A DNA stretch of 64,000 nucleotides from Halobacillus karajensis (GCF_900108515.1 NZ_FNWW01000011.1:36843-100842), one strand, 5' to 3'. Positions 1-9,251 are shown, numbered from the stretch's first letter. Notes: generated from the letters alone by a model not told the origin. A program made the numbers and translations.

Positions 1-1
1 T

Positions 2-118
2 ATTTTACAAAAACGTTATGATCAATGGGTTGTCAACGAGGAGAACAGCTGGGTCTCGTACAACTATCAGAAAAACAAAGTCGAGCAAAGATTGAGAGAA
101 TGGGGGCAGACTCCATGA
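2..118 (+). CDS. C-terminal part of an unknown protein (partial at window edge)
   Basis: An open frame enters from the left edge and runs 38 codons to a TGA at 116-118. The visible tail is polar, rich in Tyr, Asn, Gln and Lys, and has no membrane segment. Its stop overlaps the next gene's start as ATGA (115-118), the typical layout of translationally coupled genes, which is the main reason to believe the frame is real. I do not recognise the family from this fragment, and the true start lies outside the window. Confidence 0.55.
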   Translation: MLQKRYDQWVVNEENSWVSYNYQKNKVEQRLREWGQTP

Positions 119-369
119 GAGTTTTAAACGGAGCGTTCATTTTAAGCTACTTGGTGATTTCTGTATTATGGGTGATTAATTCTCCCTATCTATTTACACT
201 TAGCGGGATAACGATCTGGATCGCTCTTATCCTTGCAGGAGCTTTTTTCTATACAATATGGAACGGATTGCTTTTAGAAAGAAGGCTCTTGCTTGTATTA
301 GGAGGTTGGATGGTTTTCCTTGTTTTAGCCACTCTGTTTATCCATTTAGCTCAAAGTTCGATGCCGTGA
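115..369 (+). CDS. Small membrane protein, unknown function
   Basis: This is an 84-residue protein with three hydrophobic stretches (about residues 5-20, 25-45 and 53-75), so probably an integral membrane protein. The frame stays open upstream to 25, but I prefer the ATG at 115: it overlaps the upstream stop as ATGA, has a GGGGG-type ribosome site just before it, and begins directly with a membrane segment. The extra upstream residues are polar and overlap the partial upstream gene. Family not recognised. The neighbour on the right is transcribed convergently. Confidence 0.6.
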   Translation: MRVLNGAFILSYLVISVLWVINSPYLFTLSGITIWIALILAGAFFYTIWNGLLLERRLLLVLGGWMVFLVLATLFIHLAQSSMP

Positions 370-400
370 AGGGCAAGGATTTATTTCATTAGCCGATTTA

Positions 401-1774
401 TTAATCGATAGGATAGAATTTACGGTATAGGGCATAGTAATCCAATTGATTTCCAGTGATTCTTGATAATCTCTCTAAAGCCTCCAGCAAAAAGGTCTTA
501 TCGAGTTCATAAATGATTTTCGTTTCAATATGGTCGATGGTACTGCTGGCAAACTCCCATAACATTTGATGTTTGGACCGATCGATGGACTCTGCTACTT
601 TAGCAATGGAATCGACTAGTTCCGTAATAATAAGATGGTTGTCACGTGCATAATGCCGAATATAACCGAACCCGCGATAAATATAAGATTCGAATGACTC
701 AGAAAGAAGTATGAGACGGACTTGTTTTTCGTTATCCATTAAATAGGGGGTGAAAGTAATGTAATCCTCGACAGTGAGCATCAGCTCCGCCATTTGATGG
801 ATGGTGTTCGTTGCTGTTTTTGGGTCGTCATTCCCAAGTGATTTTATAGCGATTTCCGCTAGTTTGTGCATCCCCATCTGGATGTCTTGTAATTCGGTTT
901 GTTTGTAGTCGATGTTAATCATCTGGCAATATTCATCTTCCTCAATTTTTTCGTTTCCAGGGCCCCAGTAACTGAGTAAGGTGTTTCCTTTCAAAATGTA
1001 GTCACCGACCTTGGCGTGAAATTGTATGATAATGTTATCTTCCTTGGCTTTCTCAATCATATTTCTGTAATCTACAAGTTGAATATACCCAGACTTAATC
1101 GCTTTTATTGGCTTCGTTTGTGTCTGTTCTTCTTCCATCAGGTTACCAGGTTCTTCCGTACGGTACCTTTCAAGGTCTTTCCGCAGCGTCTGGTTAATCA
1201 TTTGCTCAGAGGATGTCTTCATCGTGTTTGTGATGTTATGGACTTGCATCCATGTCGTTGCATGGTTGATGAAGTAAATGAATGTGACAGAAGAGGTAAA
1301 GGCAAGGAAAATAGTTACAATAGGAACGGCGACGAAAAACTCGTGCTCTGTATTTCCGATAAAAAGGAAGACGAGCAGGACATAAACGAAATTTCCGTTG
1401 AATAAACCAAGAGCATGCTGGGTTCTGCGGTCGGCTACGAAATTGAGAAGCATGCGTGGAGAAAATTGACCACTGAACGTGGTTAAAACGACAAGCAAAG
1501 AGTTTAATGTGAAGGCACTTAGTGTCAAGATCCCTCCAATTAAAGTACTCACAAGCATGCGCGTAATATCTGCATTGATTCGGAAAAATTCAAAGGTAAA
1601 CTGTTCGATTTGAAAAGTGATATCCAGTAATAATGTGGCGATAACGAAAAAGATAGACATAAGAATATAAAATAAAGGCATGTACCACAGGGTCATCTGC
1701 ATTTCATGCTTTCGCTGCCGCTTTGACATTTCTAGATACTTTCTAAGTGATCCAGGTAATATTTTGCTTATCAT
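401..1774 (-). CDS. DUF2254 family membrane protein
   Basis: This 457-residue protein matches the DUF2254 layout: about four transmembrane helices in the first 175 residues (roughly 30-50, 75-100, 125-145 and 148-170), then a long soluble cytoplasmic region. The segment STLIGGILTLSAFTLN, followed by a conserved FSGQFSPRML stretch and then FLFIG, is characteristic of the family as I recall it. The biochemical role is unknown. The gene stands alone, convergent with the small membrane protein on its left and divergent from the acetyltransferase on its right. The ATG at 1774 is preceded by an AAAGGAGGAG ribosome site. Confidence 0.8.
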   Translation of the reverse strand: MISKILPGSLRKYLEMSKRQRKHEMQMTLWYMPLFYILMSIFFVIATLLLDITFQIEQFTFEFFRINADITRMLVSTLIGGILTLSAFTLNSLLVVLTTFSGQFSPRMLLNFVADRRTQHALGLFNGNFVYVLLVFLFIGNTEHEFFVAVPIVTIFLAFTSSVTFIYFINHATTWMQVHNITNTMKTSSEQMINQTLRKDLERYRTEEPGNLMEEEQTQTKPIKAIKSGYIQLVDYRNMIEKAKEDNIIIQFHAKVGDYILKGNTLLSYWGPGNEKIEEDEYCQMINIDYKQTELQDIQMGMHKLAEIAIKSLGNDDPKTATNTIHQMAELMLTVEDYITFTPYLMDNEKQVRLILLSESFESYIYRGFGYIRHYARDNHLIITELVDSIAKVAESIDRSKHQMLWEFASSTIDHIETKIIYELDKTFLLEALERLSRITGNQLDYYALYRKFYPID

Positions 1775-1930
1775 ATGTGGCTCCTCCTTTCGCTGAGGTT
1801 TACTAGAATAGTACCTGTAGTTTCCCCTTCCATTGCTCCCTTCAAACGATAAAACAATACCCCTTTTATTTTGTCAGGCTGTAAAAGGTCAGGTATATTA
1901 AAAAGTAATTAATGTGGGAGGGGAGAAAAC

Positions 1931-2374
1931 GTGGATTGGATTCAAAAAACATTCATAGATTTAACAACGGAGGAATTATACAAAATTTTGCAGAATAGGG
2001 TTGAAGTTTTTGTTGTGGAGCAAAAATGTCCATACCCCGAAGTGGATGGCAGGGATAAAGACAGTTTACATATATGGCTGGAGGAAGAAAGCAAGATAGT
2101 TGCGTATTGTCGGCTTGTTCCCCCTGTCGAAGGAGAAAAATACTACAGCATTGGTCGAGTTTTGGTATCAAAAAACTACCGAGGCAGCGGTTATGCGCGG
2201 GCCATGATGGATCATGCGATCGAAGTATTGAAAAAGGAGTATAAAGTGGAGCACATTTGGCTGCACGGACAAGAACATCTGCGGCATTTCTATGGATCCT
2301 TTGGGTTCAAAGAGGTTTCGGAGGTCTACCTGGAAGATGGCATCCCGCATGTCGATATGCGGATGGACCTTTAA
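1931..2374 (+). CDS. GNAT N-acetyltransferase, ElaA type
   Basis: This is a 147-residue acyl-CoA N-acyltransferase of the GNAT fold. The N-terminal FVVEQKCPYPEVDGRD segment and the central RVLVSKNYRGSGYARAM segment, the latter containing the Q/RxxGxG/A acetyl-CoA loop, are typical of ElaA-like proteins. HLWLHGQ-like and YGSFGFKEVSE motifs follow near the C terminus. The start is GTG with GGGAGGGGAG just upstream. The substrate is unknown. It stands alone between a DUF2254 gene and an aldehyde dehydrogenase. Confidence 0.82.
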   Translation: MDWIQKTFIDLTTEELYKILQNRVEVFVVEQKCPYPEVDGRDKDSLHIWLEEESKIVAYCRLVPPVEGEKYYSIGRVLVSKNYRGSGYARAMMDHAIEVLKKEYKVEHIWLHGQEHLRHFYGSFGFKEVSEVYLEDGIPHVDMRMDL

Positions 2375-2447
2375 GTCGTTTGGATTTTATTCAGGCCGGG
2401 AATGATAATGATAGAGTTGTGAGAGAGTTTTAACTGGAGGTTTTGAT

Positions 2448-3905
2448 ATGAGTCCCCAAACATTTACGAAGCAATATATCAATGGTCATTGGATAAATGG
2501 TTCCAGTGAGAAGTACGTAGATAATATCAACCCATATACACAGCAGACTATTGCATCCATTCCATCTGCGAATGAAGACGATCTTAATAAAGCGTATCAA
2601 GCCGCATTGAATTCACAGGGGTCATGGATGACAACGGCCCCAGGTGAAAAACGGGCTTGTTTCGATCAGCTTCTGAAAGTTGTGTATGACCGAAAAGATG
2701 AGATTATCGATTGGCTTGTGAAGGAAGCCGGCAGTACGCTTGTAAAAGCGGAAGTCGAGTTCCAAGCAGCAGTGGGGATCATTCGTGAATCAGCGGGTTT
2801 CCCAACACGTATGAGCGGGCAGATTTTACCGTCTAATACACCTGGAAAAGAAAATCGGATTTACCGCTCTCCGAAAGGTGTCATTGGAGTTATCGGCCCA
2901 TGGAATTTCCCGTTTCACCTTGCGATGAGATCGATTGCTCCGGCTATTGCTACAGGAAATACAGTTGTTGTTAAGTCGGCTTCGGATGCCCCAGTGACTT
3001 CTGGACTGTTAATCGCTGATCTCTTTGAGGAGGCAGGCTTCCCGGAAGGTGCTCTTAATGTAGTGGTCGGCAGGGGGGCAGAAATAGGGGATGCTTTTGT
3101 AAAACATCCGGCAGCAAAGCTGATCTCATTTACAGGATCGACGGAAATAGGAAGTCACATTGGGGAATTAGCTGGTAAGCATATCAAAGAAACAGCCTTA
3201 GAGTTAGGTGGAAATAATGCCATGCTTGTTCTTGACGATGCTGATATCGATCAGGCAGTCGAAGCGGCTGCTTTTGGCAAGTTTCTGCACCAGGGTCAGA
3301 TTTGTATGTCGTTAAACCGAATCATTATCCATGAAAATATACACGATATATTTGTGGAGAAGTTCAAAGAAAAGGTAGAGAGTTTGAAAGCAGGAGACCC
3401 CTCTGAAAAAGATACAGTGATCGGTCCTCTTATTAATAAGGAAGCGGTTGAACGTATTCAGGAGAATCTGAAAGAAAGCATTGGTAGAGGAGCGGAGATT
3501 GTAACAGGTGGAGAGGCAGACGGAAATGTAATGCAGCCAACCGTCTTGTCTGGCGTAACCAATGACATGCCTATAGCAAAAAACGAGATTTTTGGGCCCG
3601 TGGCGGCCGTGATTAAAGTCGTTTCTGAAACGGAAGCTATAGAAGTAGCCAACAGCTCTCCCTATGGTTTAAGTGGATCTATTTTTACCCGTGATGTCCA
3701 TCGTGGGGTTGAAGTTGCCAAACGAGTAGAAACGGGTATGATCCATATTAATGATCAATCTGTAAATGATGAGGCGCATGTGGCTTTCGGTGGAGAAAAA
3801 GAATCAGGTCTCGGTCGTTTTGGTGGTGAGTGGGCTCTTGAAAAGTTTACCACCGTTAAATGGATTGGTGTAATGAAGAACGGGTATCGGTACTTCCCAT
3901 TTTAA
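2448..3905 (+). CDS. NAD(P)-dependent aldehyde dehydrogenase (aromatic-aldehyde type)
   Basis: This is a 485-residue aldehyde dehydrogenase, a usual family length. It oxidises an aldehyde to the acid with NAD(P)+. The catalytic Cys286 sits in GQICMS and the general-base Glu252 in ELGGNN; the cofactor-binding GPWNFP and FTGSTEIG motifs are present. Overall the sequence resembles the vanillin/benzaldehyde dehydrogenase branch (B. subtilis YfmT-like), but the substrate cannot be fixed from sequence. The ATG follows an ACTGGAGG ribosome site. A strong terminator follows at 3911, so this is probably a single-gene transcript. Confidence 0.88.
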   Translation: MSPQTFTKQYINGHWINGSSEKYVDNINPYTQQTIASIPSANEDDLNKAYQAALNSQGSWMTTAPGEKRACFDQLLKVVYDRKDEIIDWLVKEAGSTLVKAEVEFQAAVGIIRESAGFPTRMSGQILPSNTPGKENRIYRSPKGVIGVIGPWNFPFHLAMRSIAPAIATGNTVVVKSASDAPVTSGLLIADLFEEAGFPEGALNVVVGRGAEIGDAFVKHPAAKLISFTGSTEIGSHIGELAGKHIKETALELGGNNAMLVLDDADIDQAVEAAAFGKFLHQGQICMSLNRIIIHENIHDIFVEKFKEKVESLKAGDPSEKDTVIGPLINKEAVERIQENLKESIGRGAEIVTGGEADGNVMQPTVLSGVTNDMPIAKNEIFGPVAAVIKVVSETEAIEVANSSPYGLSGSIFTRDVHRGVEVAKRVETGMIHINDQSVNDEAHVAFGGEKESGLGRFGGEWALEKFTTVKWIGVMKNGYRYFPF

Positions 3906-3910
3906 GGCCA

Positions 3911-3945
3911 AAAGGAGAAGGGGATAAACTCCCTTCTCCTTTTTT
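3911..3945 (+). terminator. Rho-independent terminator after the aldehyde dehydrogenase
   Basis: A 12-bp stem (AAAGGAGAAGGG paired with CCCTTCTCCTTTT) with a 7-base loop is followed by a T-run, directly after the stop codon. Confidence 0.88.
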
Positions 3946-4067
3946 GTTTAAACCATCCGTCACTCTGAATGCAAGGGCTTAAGGCTTGTTGGGTTGAGTC
4001 TATCACTTGCGCTTTTGGTCATTCGGAAAAGGTAGACGAATGGGGAAGTGGGTTATAAATGTTGGAT

Positions 4068-4232
4068 TCAGTATTCCTGGACTTCCCATTTTGGCCCTGA
4101 GTGTAGGTGGAGGTTTAATTTATCTGCATATTTCATTGCTTCTTCTTCTTGGAGGAAAACTCGTTCTCTCCGATCAATCGGGTCTTTCAATATTTCTATT
4201 AAACGGTCATTTCTTCTAATAAGTACGTACAT
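4068..4232 (-). CDS. Small hypothetical protein (54 aa)
   Basis: This is a 54-residue soluble, charged protein starting MYVLIRRND. The frame is open further upstream, but the ATG at 4232 has a clean GGGAGGG ribosome site 5 nt before it, so I place the start there. It contains a basic/acidic stretch around residues 16-32 and no membrane segment or cysteine. Two longer plus-strand frames over the same bases have no ribosome site and low-complexity character, so I treat them as shadows. Function unknown. Confidence 0.55.
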   Translation of the reverse strand: MYVLIRRNDRLIEILKDPIDRRERVFLQEEEAMKYADKLNLHLHSGPKWEVQEY

Positions 4233-4399
4233 AGGACCCTCCCGATATTTGTATAAGTTAATTAAAATATATTCGGGGGGAGGATTCAATAATTTTTTAG
4301 GAAAACATGAATGACTCTTTTGCTTATGTCGTTAAAGTGATTAAGAAATTGATCCCCGGCATGAACATTCAAAACCATGCACAAGAATGAGCTGGAACA

Positions 4400-4431
4400 A
4401 AAAAAGGCTCCCCTGATTAGAAAGCCTTTTT
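4400..4431 (-). terminator. Terminator of the aminotransferase gene
   Basis: A hairpin pairs AAAAAGGC with GCCTTTTT. Read on the minus strand it ends in a T-run just downstream of the mtnE-like stop codon. Confidence 0.75.
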
Positions 4432-4440
4432 ACATCGTCT

Positions 4441-5613
4441 TTATTTAACTGCAAAATCTTTAAATCGTTTTACTGCATCAGTCAAAGTTTCTGCTGAGTT
4501 ATTTAATCCAATCCGTACATAACCTTCTCCGTGCTTACCGAAACCAACCCCGGGGGCAACAAACAACCCTGTTGCCTCTAGCAGTTCATCGGCAAACTGT
4601 TGGGAAGTATATCCATCTGGCACTCGTAGCCATGCGAAGAAGGACCCTTGGCATGGAGCGACATGGTATCCGGCATCTTCCAGGCCTGTGACAAGTAGGT
4701 CTCGTCTTTTTTCATAAGTTTCGGCCAGCTCTGTCACACATTCTTGTGAACTTAGCAGCGCAGTGGCAGAAGCTTGTTGAAGCCCACCGAAAATACTGCA
4801 GAAATAATGGTCCTGAATGACTTCAATAGCGTGAATGACGCTTGGATTGCCAACGGCAAAGGCGACACGCCAGCCTGCCATGTTGTAGGTCTTCGACATG
4901 GTGTAAACTTCAACCCCTACATTTTTGGCACCTTCGATTTGCATAAAGCTGATGGGTTTGTTTCCATCAAAGCCAATGGCCCCGTAAGCGAAATCATGAA
5001 CGACACATACATCATGTTGTTCTGCTTCTTCAATGGTTTTCTTGAAAAATTCCTCATCCGCCATAGCCCCTGTGGGGTTGTTTGGGTAGTTTAGGAACAT
5101 AAGTTTTGCTTTTTCCCAGCTTTCCGAGTCAATTTCGTTATAATCAGGTAAGAACCCATTTTCTTCGCGGAGCGGCATGGATTTCATTTGTGCACCAACC
5201 ATTTCAATTCCTGACCAATAATCAGGATATCCAGGGTCCGGGACGAGTGCAACATCTCCAGGATCAAGGAAACATTGACTTAGTTCGACAAGACCGGTTT
5301 TACTTCCAGGCATGATGGCTACTTCTGTTTCGGGGTCGATTTCCACGTTGTATTCACGTTTATAGAACTCGGCTACTGCTTCTTTAAAGAATTCATATCC
5401 ATGGAAAGGTGGATACATATGAAACTCAGGGTTCTCTGCTCCGTCCTTTAGTGATTCGACGATGTGTTCAGGGGTAGGCTGGTCAGGGTTGCCCTGGCCT
5501 AAGTTCAATGTGTCGTATCCACGCTCTTTGTATACATTTAATTTATCGATTAATGTCGCAAAGAATTGGTCGGGTAATCTTTCTACAGCTTTGGATGTTT
5601 TGAATTGTTTCAC
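4441..5613 (-). CDS. mtnE: PLP-dependent class I/II aminotransferase, MtnE-like
   Basis: This 390-residue fold-type I aminotransferase closely follows B. subtilis MtnE (YkrV) by eye: LNLGQGNPDQPTPEHIVE near the N terminus, DPGYPDYWSGIE, NYPNNPTGA, and SKTYNMAGWR with the PLP-binding lysine. MtnE transaminates 4-methylthio-2-oxobutyrate to methionine, preferentially with glutamine. I choose the GTG at 5613 because GAGGTG lies 6 nt upstream; an ATG 39 nt earlier lacks a comparable site. The other methionine-salvage genes are not nearby, but an mtnU-like gene lies at 8.5-9.3 kb, separated by cdr and nos. Confidence 0.8.
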   Translation of the reverse strand: MKQFKTSKAVERLPDQFFATLIDKLNVYKERGYDTLNLGQGNPDQPTPEHIVESLKDGAENPEFHMYPPFHGYEFFKEAVAEFYKREYNVEIDPETEVAIMPGSKTGLVELSQCFLDPGDVALVPDPGYPDYWSGIEMVGAQMKSMPLREENGFLPDYNEIDSESWEKAKLMFLNYPNNPTGAMADEEFFKKTIEEAEQHDVCVVHDFAYGAIGFDGNKPISFMQIEGAKNVGVEVYTMSKTYNMAGWRVAFAVGNPSVIHAIEVIQDHYFCSIFGGLQQASATALLSSQECVTELAETYEKRRDLLVTGLEDAGYHVAPCQGSFFAWLRVPDGYTSQQFADELLEATGLFVAPGVGFGKHGEGYVRIGLNNSAETLTDAVKRFKDFAVK

Positions 5614-5747
5614 GATGGTCACCTCGGATTTATTTTTAGAAAAATCGAACAAAGATAATATGGTTAGTTTAACATGAGGGCAGTTTGAGTGGGAACCATA
5701 TAGGTAAAGAATAAAAAGAATAGAAGCACGTTGAAGGAGTGTAGCAT

Positions 5748-7076
5748 ATGAATTTTGTCATAATCGGCGGGGATGCTGCTGGTATGAGTGCAGCGATGCA
5801 AATAGTAAGGAATAGTGAAGGCCATTCCATTACGGTTTTCGAACAAGGAGGAATGACTTCATATGGTCAATGCGGACTACCTTATGTATTAAGTGGGGAT
5901 GTGGAGTCGACTGAAGAATTGATCGCGCGAAAGCCTGAAACGTTTCGTGATAAATACGGCATTGATGTCCGTATTTATCACGAGGTGACAGATGTCGATT
6001 GTGAGCGTAAAGTGGTTTATGGAAACGACGGGAAAGGAGAAAGGTTCGAACTACCTTATGATCGTCTGCTGGTAGCTTCAGGCGCTTCTCCTGTCATGCC
6101 TCCATGGCAAGGGAAAGACTTAAAGGGAATCCATACATTAAAAACGATTCCGGATATTAAGGATATCATGGCCGCAACAGCAAAGGACGTGGAAAAGGTA
6201 GCCATCATCGGGGGAGGCTACATAGGTCTTGAGATGGCAGAGGGATTCGTATCCCTCGGAAAAAAAGTTCGAATGATCGACCGTGGTTCTCAGCTGGCCA
6301 AAATCTTTGATGAGGATATGGGCGAGCTTGTTCATGAAGAAGCCATGAGGAACCAGATGGAACTTCACCTCGATGAATCAGTAGAAGGCTTCAAAGGAAA
6401 AGAGCATGTCGAAGTTGTTGTGACGGATAAGGAAGAATACGATGCAGACCTGGTGCTTGTGGCCGTGGGAGTTACCCCAAACACAACATTCATGAAACAT
6501 ACAGGTGTTTATAAAGGAATGAATGATGCAATTACCGTAAACGCATTTATGGAAACAAGCGTATTGGATATCTATGCTGCCGGCGATTGCGCTACACAAT
6601 ATCACCGCATCAAAAAGAAAGATGATTACATCCCTTTAGGCACCCATGCAAATAAACAAGGGCAGATTGCCGGTTTGAATATGATTAATCAAAAACGTTC
6701 GTTTCGGGGAATTGTCGGTACGTCGATTTTAAAGTTTTTCGATATAACCCTCGCCCGGACGGGTCTGTCGGGGCGTGAGGCGGACCAGGAGAACATCCCT
6801 TATAAACAAATAACTATCCAATCGACCCATGCCGCGGGTTATTATTCCAGAGAAGACCCTATGACACTGAAGATCATTTATCATGAAGCAACTGGCCAGC
6901 TGCTCGGAGCTCAAATAATAGGCGGAAGGGGAGTGGATAAACGGATAGATGTCCTGGCAACCGCTCTTTACCACGACATGACAATCGATGAATTGGAAGA
7001 CTTGGATCTCTCCTATGCCCCTCCGTATAATAGTGTTTGGGATCCGATTCAACAAGCTGCACGAAAGGCAGATTGA
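5748..7076 (+). CDS. cdr: CoA-disulfide reductase / NADH-dependent flavoprotein
   Basis: This 442-residue FAD- and NAD(P)H-binding flavoprotein belongs to the CoA-disulfide reductase/NADH oxidase family. The N terminus has the FAD dinucleotide fold (IIGGDAAGMSAA), followed by the single redox cysteine in SYGQCGLPY (about residue 43), the residue that forms the Cys-S-S-CoA intermediate. A second nucleotide fold is at IIGGGYIGLEMAE, the FAD motif IYAAGDCA comes later, and the dimerisation domain has a conserved double Tyr (SYAPPY) near the end. It recycles CoA disulfide under thiol stress, so it fits next to nos. It is divergent from mtnE and has a GAAGGAG ribosome site. Confidence 0.87.
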   Translation: MNFVIIGGDAAGMSAAMQIVRNSEGHSITVFEQGGMTSYGQCGLPYVLSGDVESTEELIARKPETFRDKYGIDVRIYHEVTDVDCERKVVYGNDGKGERFELPYDRLLVASGASPVMPPWQGKDLKGIHTLKTIPDIKDIMAATAKDVEKVAIIGGGYIGLEMAEGFVSLGKKVRMIDRGSQLAKIFDEDMGELVHEEAMRNQMELHLDESVEGFKGKEHVEVVVTDKEEYDADLVLVAVGVTPNTTFMKHTGVYKGMNDAITVNAFMETSVLDIYAAGDCATQYHRIKKKDDYIPLGTHANKQGQIAGLNMINQKRSFRGIVGTSILKFFDITLARTGLSGREADQENIPYKQITIQSTHAAGYYSREDPMTLKIIYHEATGQLLGAQIIGGRGVDKRIDVLATALYHDMTIDELEDLDLSYAPPYNSVWDPIQQAARKAD

Positions 7077-7143
7077 TTCGTAAGAAGTTAGAATTCTCGT
7101 GTGATAGGATGAAAGGGAAGTGAGATACAGGAGGATTCATAAG

Positions 7144-8238
7144 GTGAACACAGATTTATATAAAAAAGCGGAATCGTTTATTCGCCAATTCCACCAAGAG
7201 AAGAAACTTGTTGGAGTGGAGGAGCGATTACAAAGCATCAAAAAGGAAATACGCTGGGAAGGCAGTTATACTCATACCTTTCCCGAATTGGAATATGGAG
7301 CAAAAGTCGCCTGGCGTAATAGCAACCGCTGCATTGGCCGCCTGTTTTGGAACAGCTTAAAAGTATTTGATGCCCGGGATGTGAATACGGAAGAAGGGGT
7401 TCGAGAAAGGATGTTCGACCATTTGGACTATGCAACAAATGGTGGACGGATCCGGTCAACGATTACAATTTTCAAACCTCATTGCGGTCAAGAACAAATA
7501 CGTATTTGGAACCATCAGTTGGTTCGTTATGCTGGATATGAAGAAAAGGGAGGCGTAAAAGGCGATCCTGCTTCTATTGAGTTCACTAGGCGGTGTCAAC
7601 AACTCGGCTGGAAGGGGAAAGGCACCTCTTTTGATATTCTTCCGCTTGTTGTACAAATAGACGAAGGGACGCCGAAGTGGTTTGATATTCCTAGCGAAAA
7701 AGTGCTGGAAGTACCGCTGCGTCACCCGGATTTTGACTGGTTTCAACAATTGGGCCTTCAGTGGTATGCCGTTCCCTTAATTTCAGATATGCGTCTTGAA
7801 ATTGGCGGGATAGATTATACGGCTGCTCCTTTTAATGGTTTTTATATGGAAACTGAAATTGGTGCCCGTAACCTTGCTGATGAGTCTCGCTATAATCTCT
7901 TGCCTGTAGTAGCAGAAGCAATGGGACTGGATACAAATCGGAATTCTTCCTTATGGAGGGACCGTGCTTTGATAGAGATGAATCAGGCCGTTTTGTTTTC
8001 CTATCAAGCGGATGGAGTCAGTCTGGTTGATCACCATACGGCTGCCCAGCAGTTTCTACAATTCGAAAAGAAAGAAAAAGTGTGCAGCCGAGAAGTAACA
8101 GGAGATTGGACGTGGCTTATTCCGCCATTGTCACCTGCATCTACTCATATTTTCCATTCCTCTTGTGTGGACAGGATGGATACCCCCAACTACACTTATC
8201 AAACGGCTGCTTATGAGAAAAATCCTTCCGAAGAATAA
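7144..8238 (+). CDS. nos: Bacterial nitric oxide synthase, oxygenase domain
   Basis: This 364-residue protein aligns by eye along its full length with B. subtilis NOS. It oxidises L-arginine to citrulline and nitric oxide, using electrons from general cellular reductases because bacterial forms lack the reductase domain. The heme-thiolate ligand is Cys63 in WRNSNRCIGR. The substrate and pterin region is also conserved: IWNHQLVRYAGY, PFNGFYMETEIGARN, DHHTAA, and TGDWTWLIPPLSP. The start is GTG at 7144, 7 nt after AGGAGGAT; an earlier in-frame GTG lacks a ribosome site. It lies 67 bp after cdr, probably in one transcript, and ends in a terminator. Confidence 0.93.
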   Translation: MNTDLYKKAESFIRQFHQEKKLVGVEERLQSIKKEIRWEGSYTHTFPELEYGAKVAWRNSNRCIGRLFWNSLKVFDARDVNTEEGVRERMFDHLDYATNGGRIRSTITIFKPHCGQEQIRIWNHQLVRYAGYEEKGGVKGDPASIEFTRRCQQLGWKGKGTSFDILPLVVQIDEGTPKWFDIPSEKVLEVPLRHPDFDWFQQLGLQWYAVPLISDMRLEIGGIDYTAAPFNGFYMETEIGARNLADESRYNLLPVVAEAMGLDTNRNSSLWRDRALIEMNQAVLFSYQADGVSLVDHHTAAQQFLQFEKKEKVCSREVTGDWTWLIPPLSPASTHIFHSSCVDRMDTPNYTYQTAAYEKNPSEE

Positions 8239-8254
8239 ATGCGGAAGGGTTTTC
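8219..8254 (+). terminator. Terminator overlapping the end of nos
   Basis: The stem AATCCTTCCG/CGGAAGGGTT spans the last nos codons and is followed by TTTTC. The interval to 8468 holds no convincing gene. A weak hairpin there (8438-8460, CTCCG/CGGAG around a T-rich loop) could end the convergent mtnU-like transcript. Confidence 0.7.
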
Positions 8255-8468
8255 GTTATCGTCTAATAATTGTGGCATTCAGAGTTTGAGAGAGGCACGA
8301 TCAGGTGGGGAGGTGGATATCACCGAAAAATTGATTTCATCGGCGATTTGCAATGGAAGGGAAAAACAGGCTGCCGGTCATTACACGACAGCCCAAATGG
8401 ACCGAATTTCTAAGATACCGCCTGGACTCTTAGACAGGTCTCCGTTTTTCGGAGGAACCAATCACACA

Positions 8469-9251
8469 TCATTCGTATAAATCTGGCCGGCGGTCCTGGA
8501 AAATGGGAATTTGTTCGCGAATAGCTTCCACATCAGTGAAGTCAACGTTTGCATAGACGATTTCTTCATCAAAGCCGCCTTCAGCGAGAACATTTCCCCA
8601 TGGATCGACAACGATGGAATGCCCGCCAAATTCATTGTTATGATCAGAACCGACACGGTTACAGGCGATGACAAAGCATTGGTTCTCAATTGCCCTGCTA
8701 ATCAAAAGATTACGCCAATGTTCCACACGGGGCTTTGGCCATTCCGCCACAACGAATAAACCGCGCGAGCCGTCGAGCATGTGGGTCCGCATCCATTCAG
8801 GAAAGCGAATATCATAGCAAATCACTCCGCCCACTGGAATATCACCAAGACGGAAATTCCCCTTTTTGTTCCCGGATTCTAAGTATTTTTCCTCATTCAT
8901 CAAACGGAACAAATGGGCTTTCCGGTATTGAAGCAGGCGTTCACCTTCCGGATTGTAAGCGACGAAAGTGTTATAAAATCGGCCATCCTCTTTTTCAGCG
9001 ATGGACCCTGCTATCGTGATTCCATATTGTTGAGCCATCGAAATCAATAGATTGTGCGTTGGTCCTTCTAGTGTTTCTGCGATTTCGTCAAAACGTGAAA
9101 GGTCATACCCTGTAGTCCATAGTTCTGGCAACAAGATGACCTCACTTCCTTGGGCGGCAGCTTCTTTAATTTTTGATTCTGCGTGCTCTCGGTTTTTTTC
9201 CGGGTTTCCAAAAGCGATGTCCATTTGTATAATCGCTAGCTTTGTTGTCAT
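8469..9251 (-). CDS. mtnU: Carbon-nitrogen hydrolase (omega-amidase type), MtnU-like
   Basis: This 260-residue nitrilase-superfamily protein follows B. subtilis MtnU (YkrU) closely by eye. The catalytic Glu lies in LPELWTTGYDL, the Lys in YRKAHLF and the nucleophile Cys in VICYDIRFPEW; the SRAIENQCFV segment is conserved. Omega-amidases hydrolyse the 2-oxoglutaramate left after glutamine-dependent transamination, which pulls the MtnE reaction forward. It is therefore the natural partner of the mtnE-like gene 3 kb away. It is convergent with nos and divergent from lytS. The ATG at 9251 is preceded by a GAGGTGA ribosome site. Confidence 0.84.
   Translation of the reverse strand: MTTKLAIIQMDIAFGNPEKNREHAESKIKEAAAQGSEVILLPELWTTGYDLSRFDEIAETLEGPTHNLLISMAQQYGITIAGSIAEKEDGRFYNTFVAYNPEGERLLQYRKAHLFRLMNEEKYLESGNKKGNFRLGDIPVGGVICYDIRFPEWMRTHMLDGSRGLFVVAEWPKPRVEHWRNLLISRAIENQCFVIACNRVGSDHNNEFGGHSIVVDPWGNVLAEGGFDEEIVYANVDFTDVEAIREQIPIFQDRRPDLYE

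Noticed and set aside
1016..1405. 129-codon plus-strand ORF inside the DUF2254 gene
   Set aside because: It is an antisense shadow of a well-supported membrane protein and has no ribosome site or family motif.
4007..4314. Two plus-strand ORFs of 70 and 88 codons
   Set aside because: They overlap each other and the small minus-strand gene that has a clear ribosome site; their own composition is not protein-like.
8286..8480. 64-codon plus-strand ORF between nos and mtnU
   Set aside because: No ribosome site, no recognisable motif, and it lies after the nos terminator.
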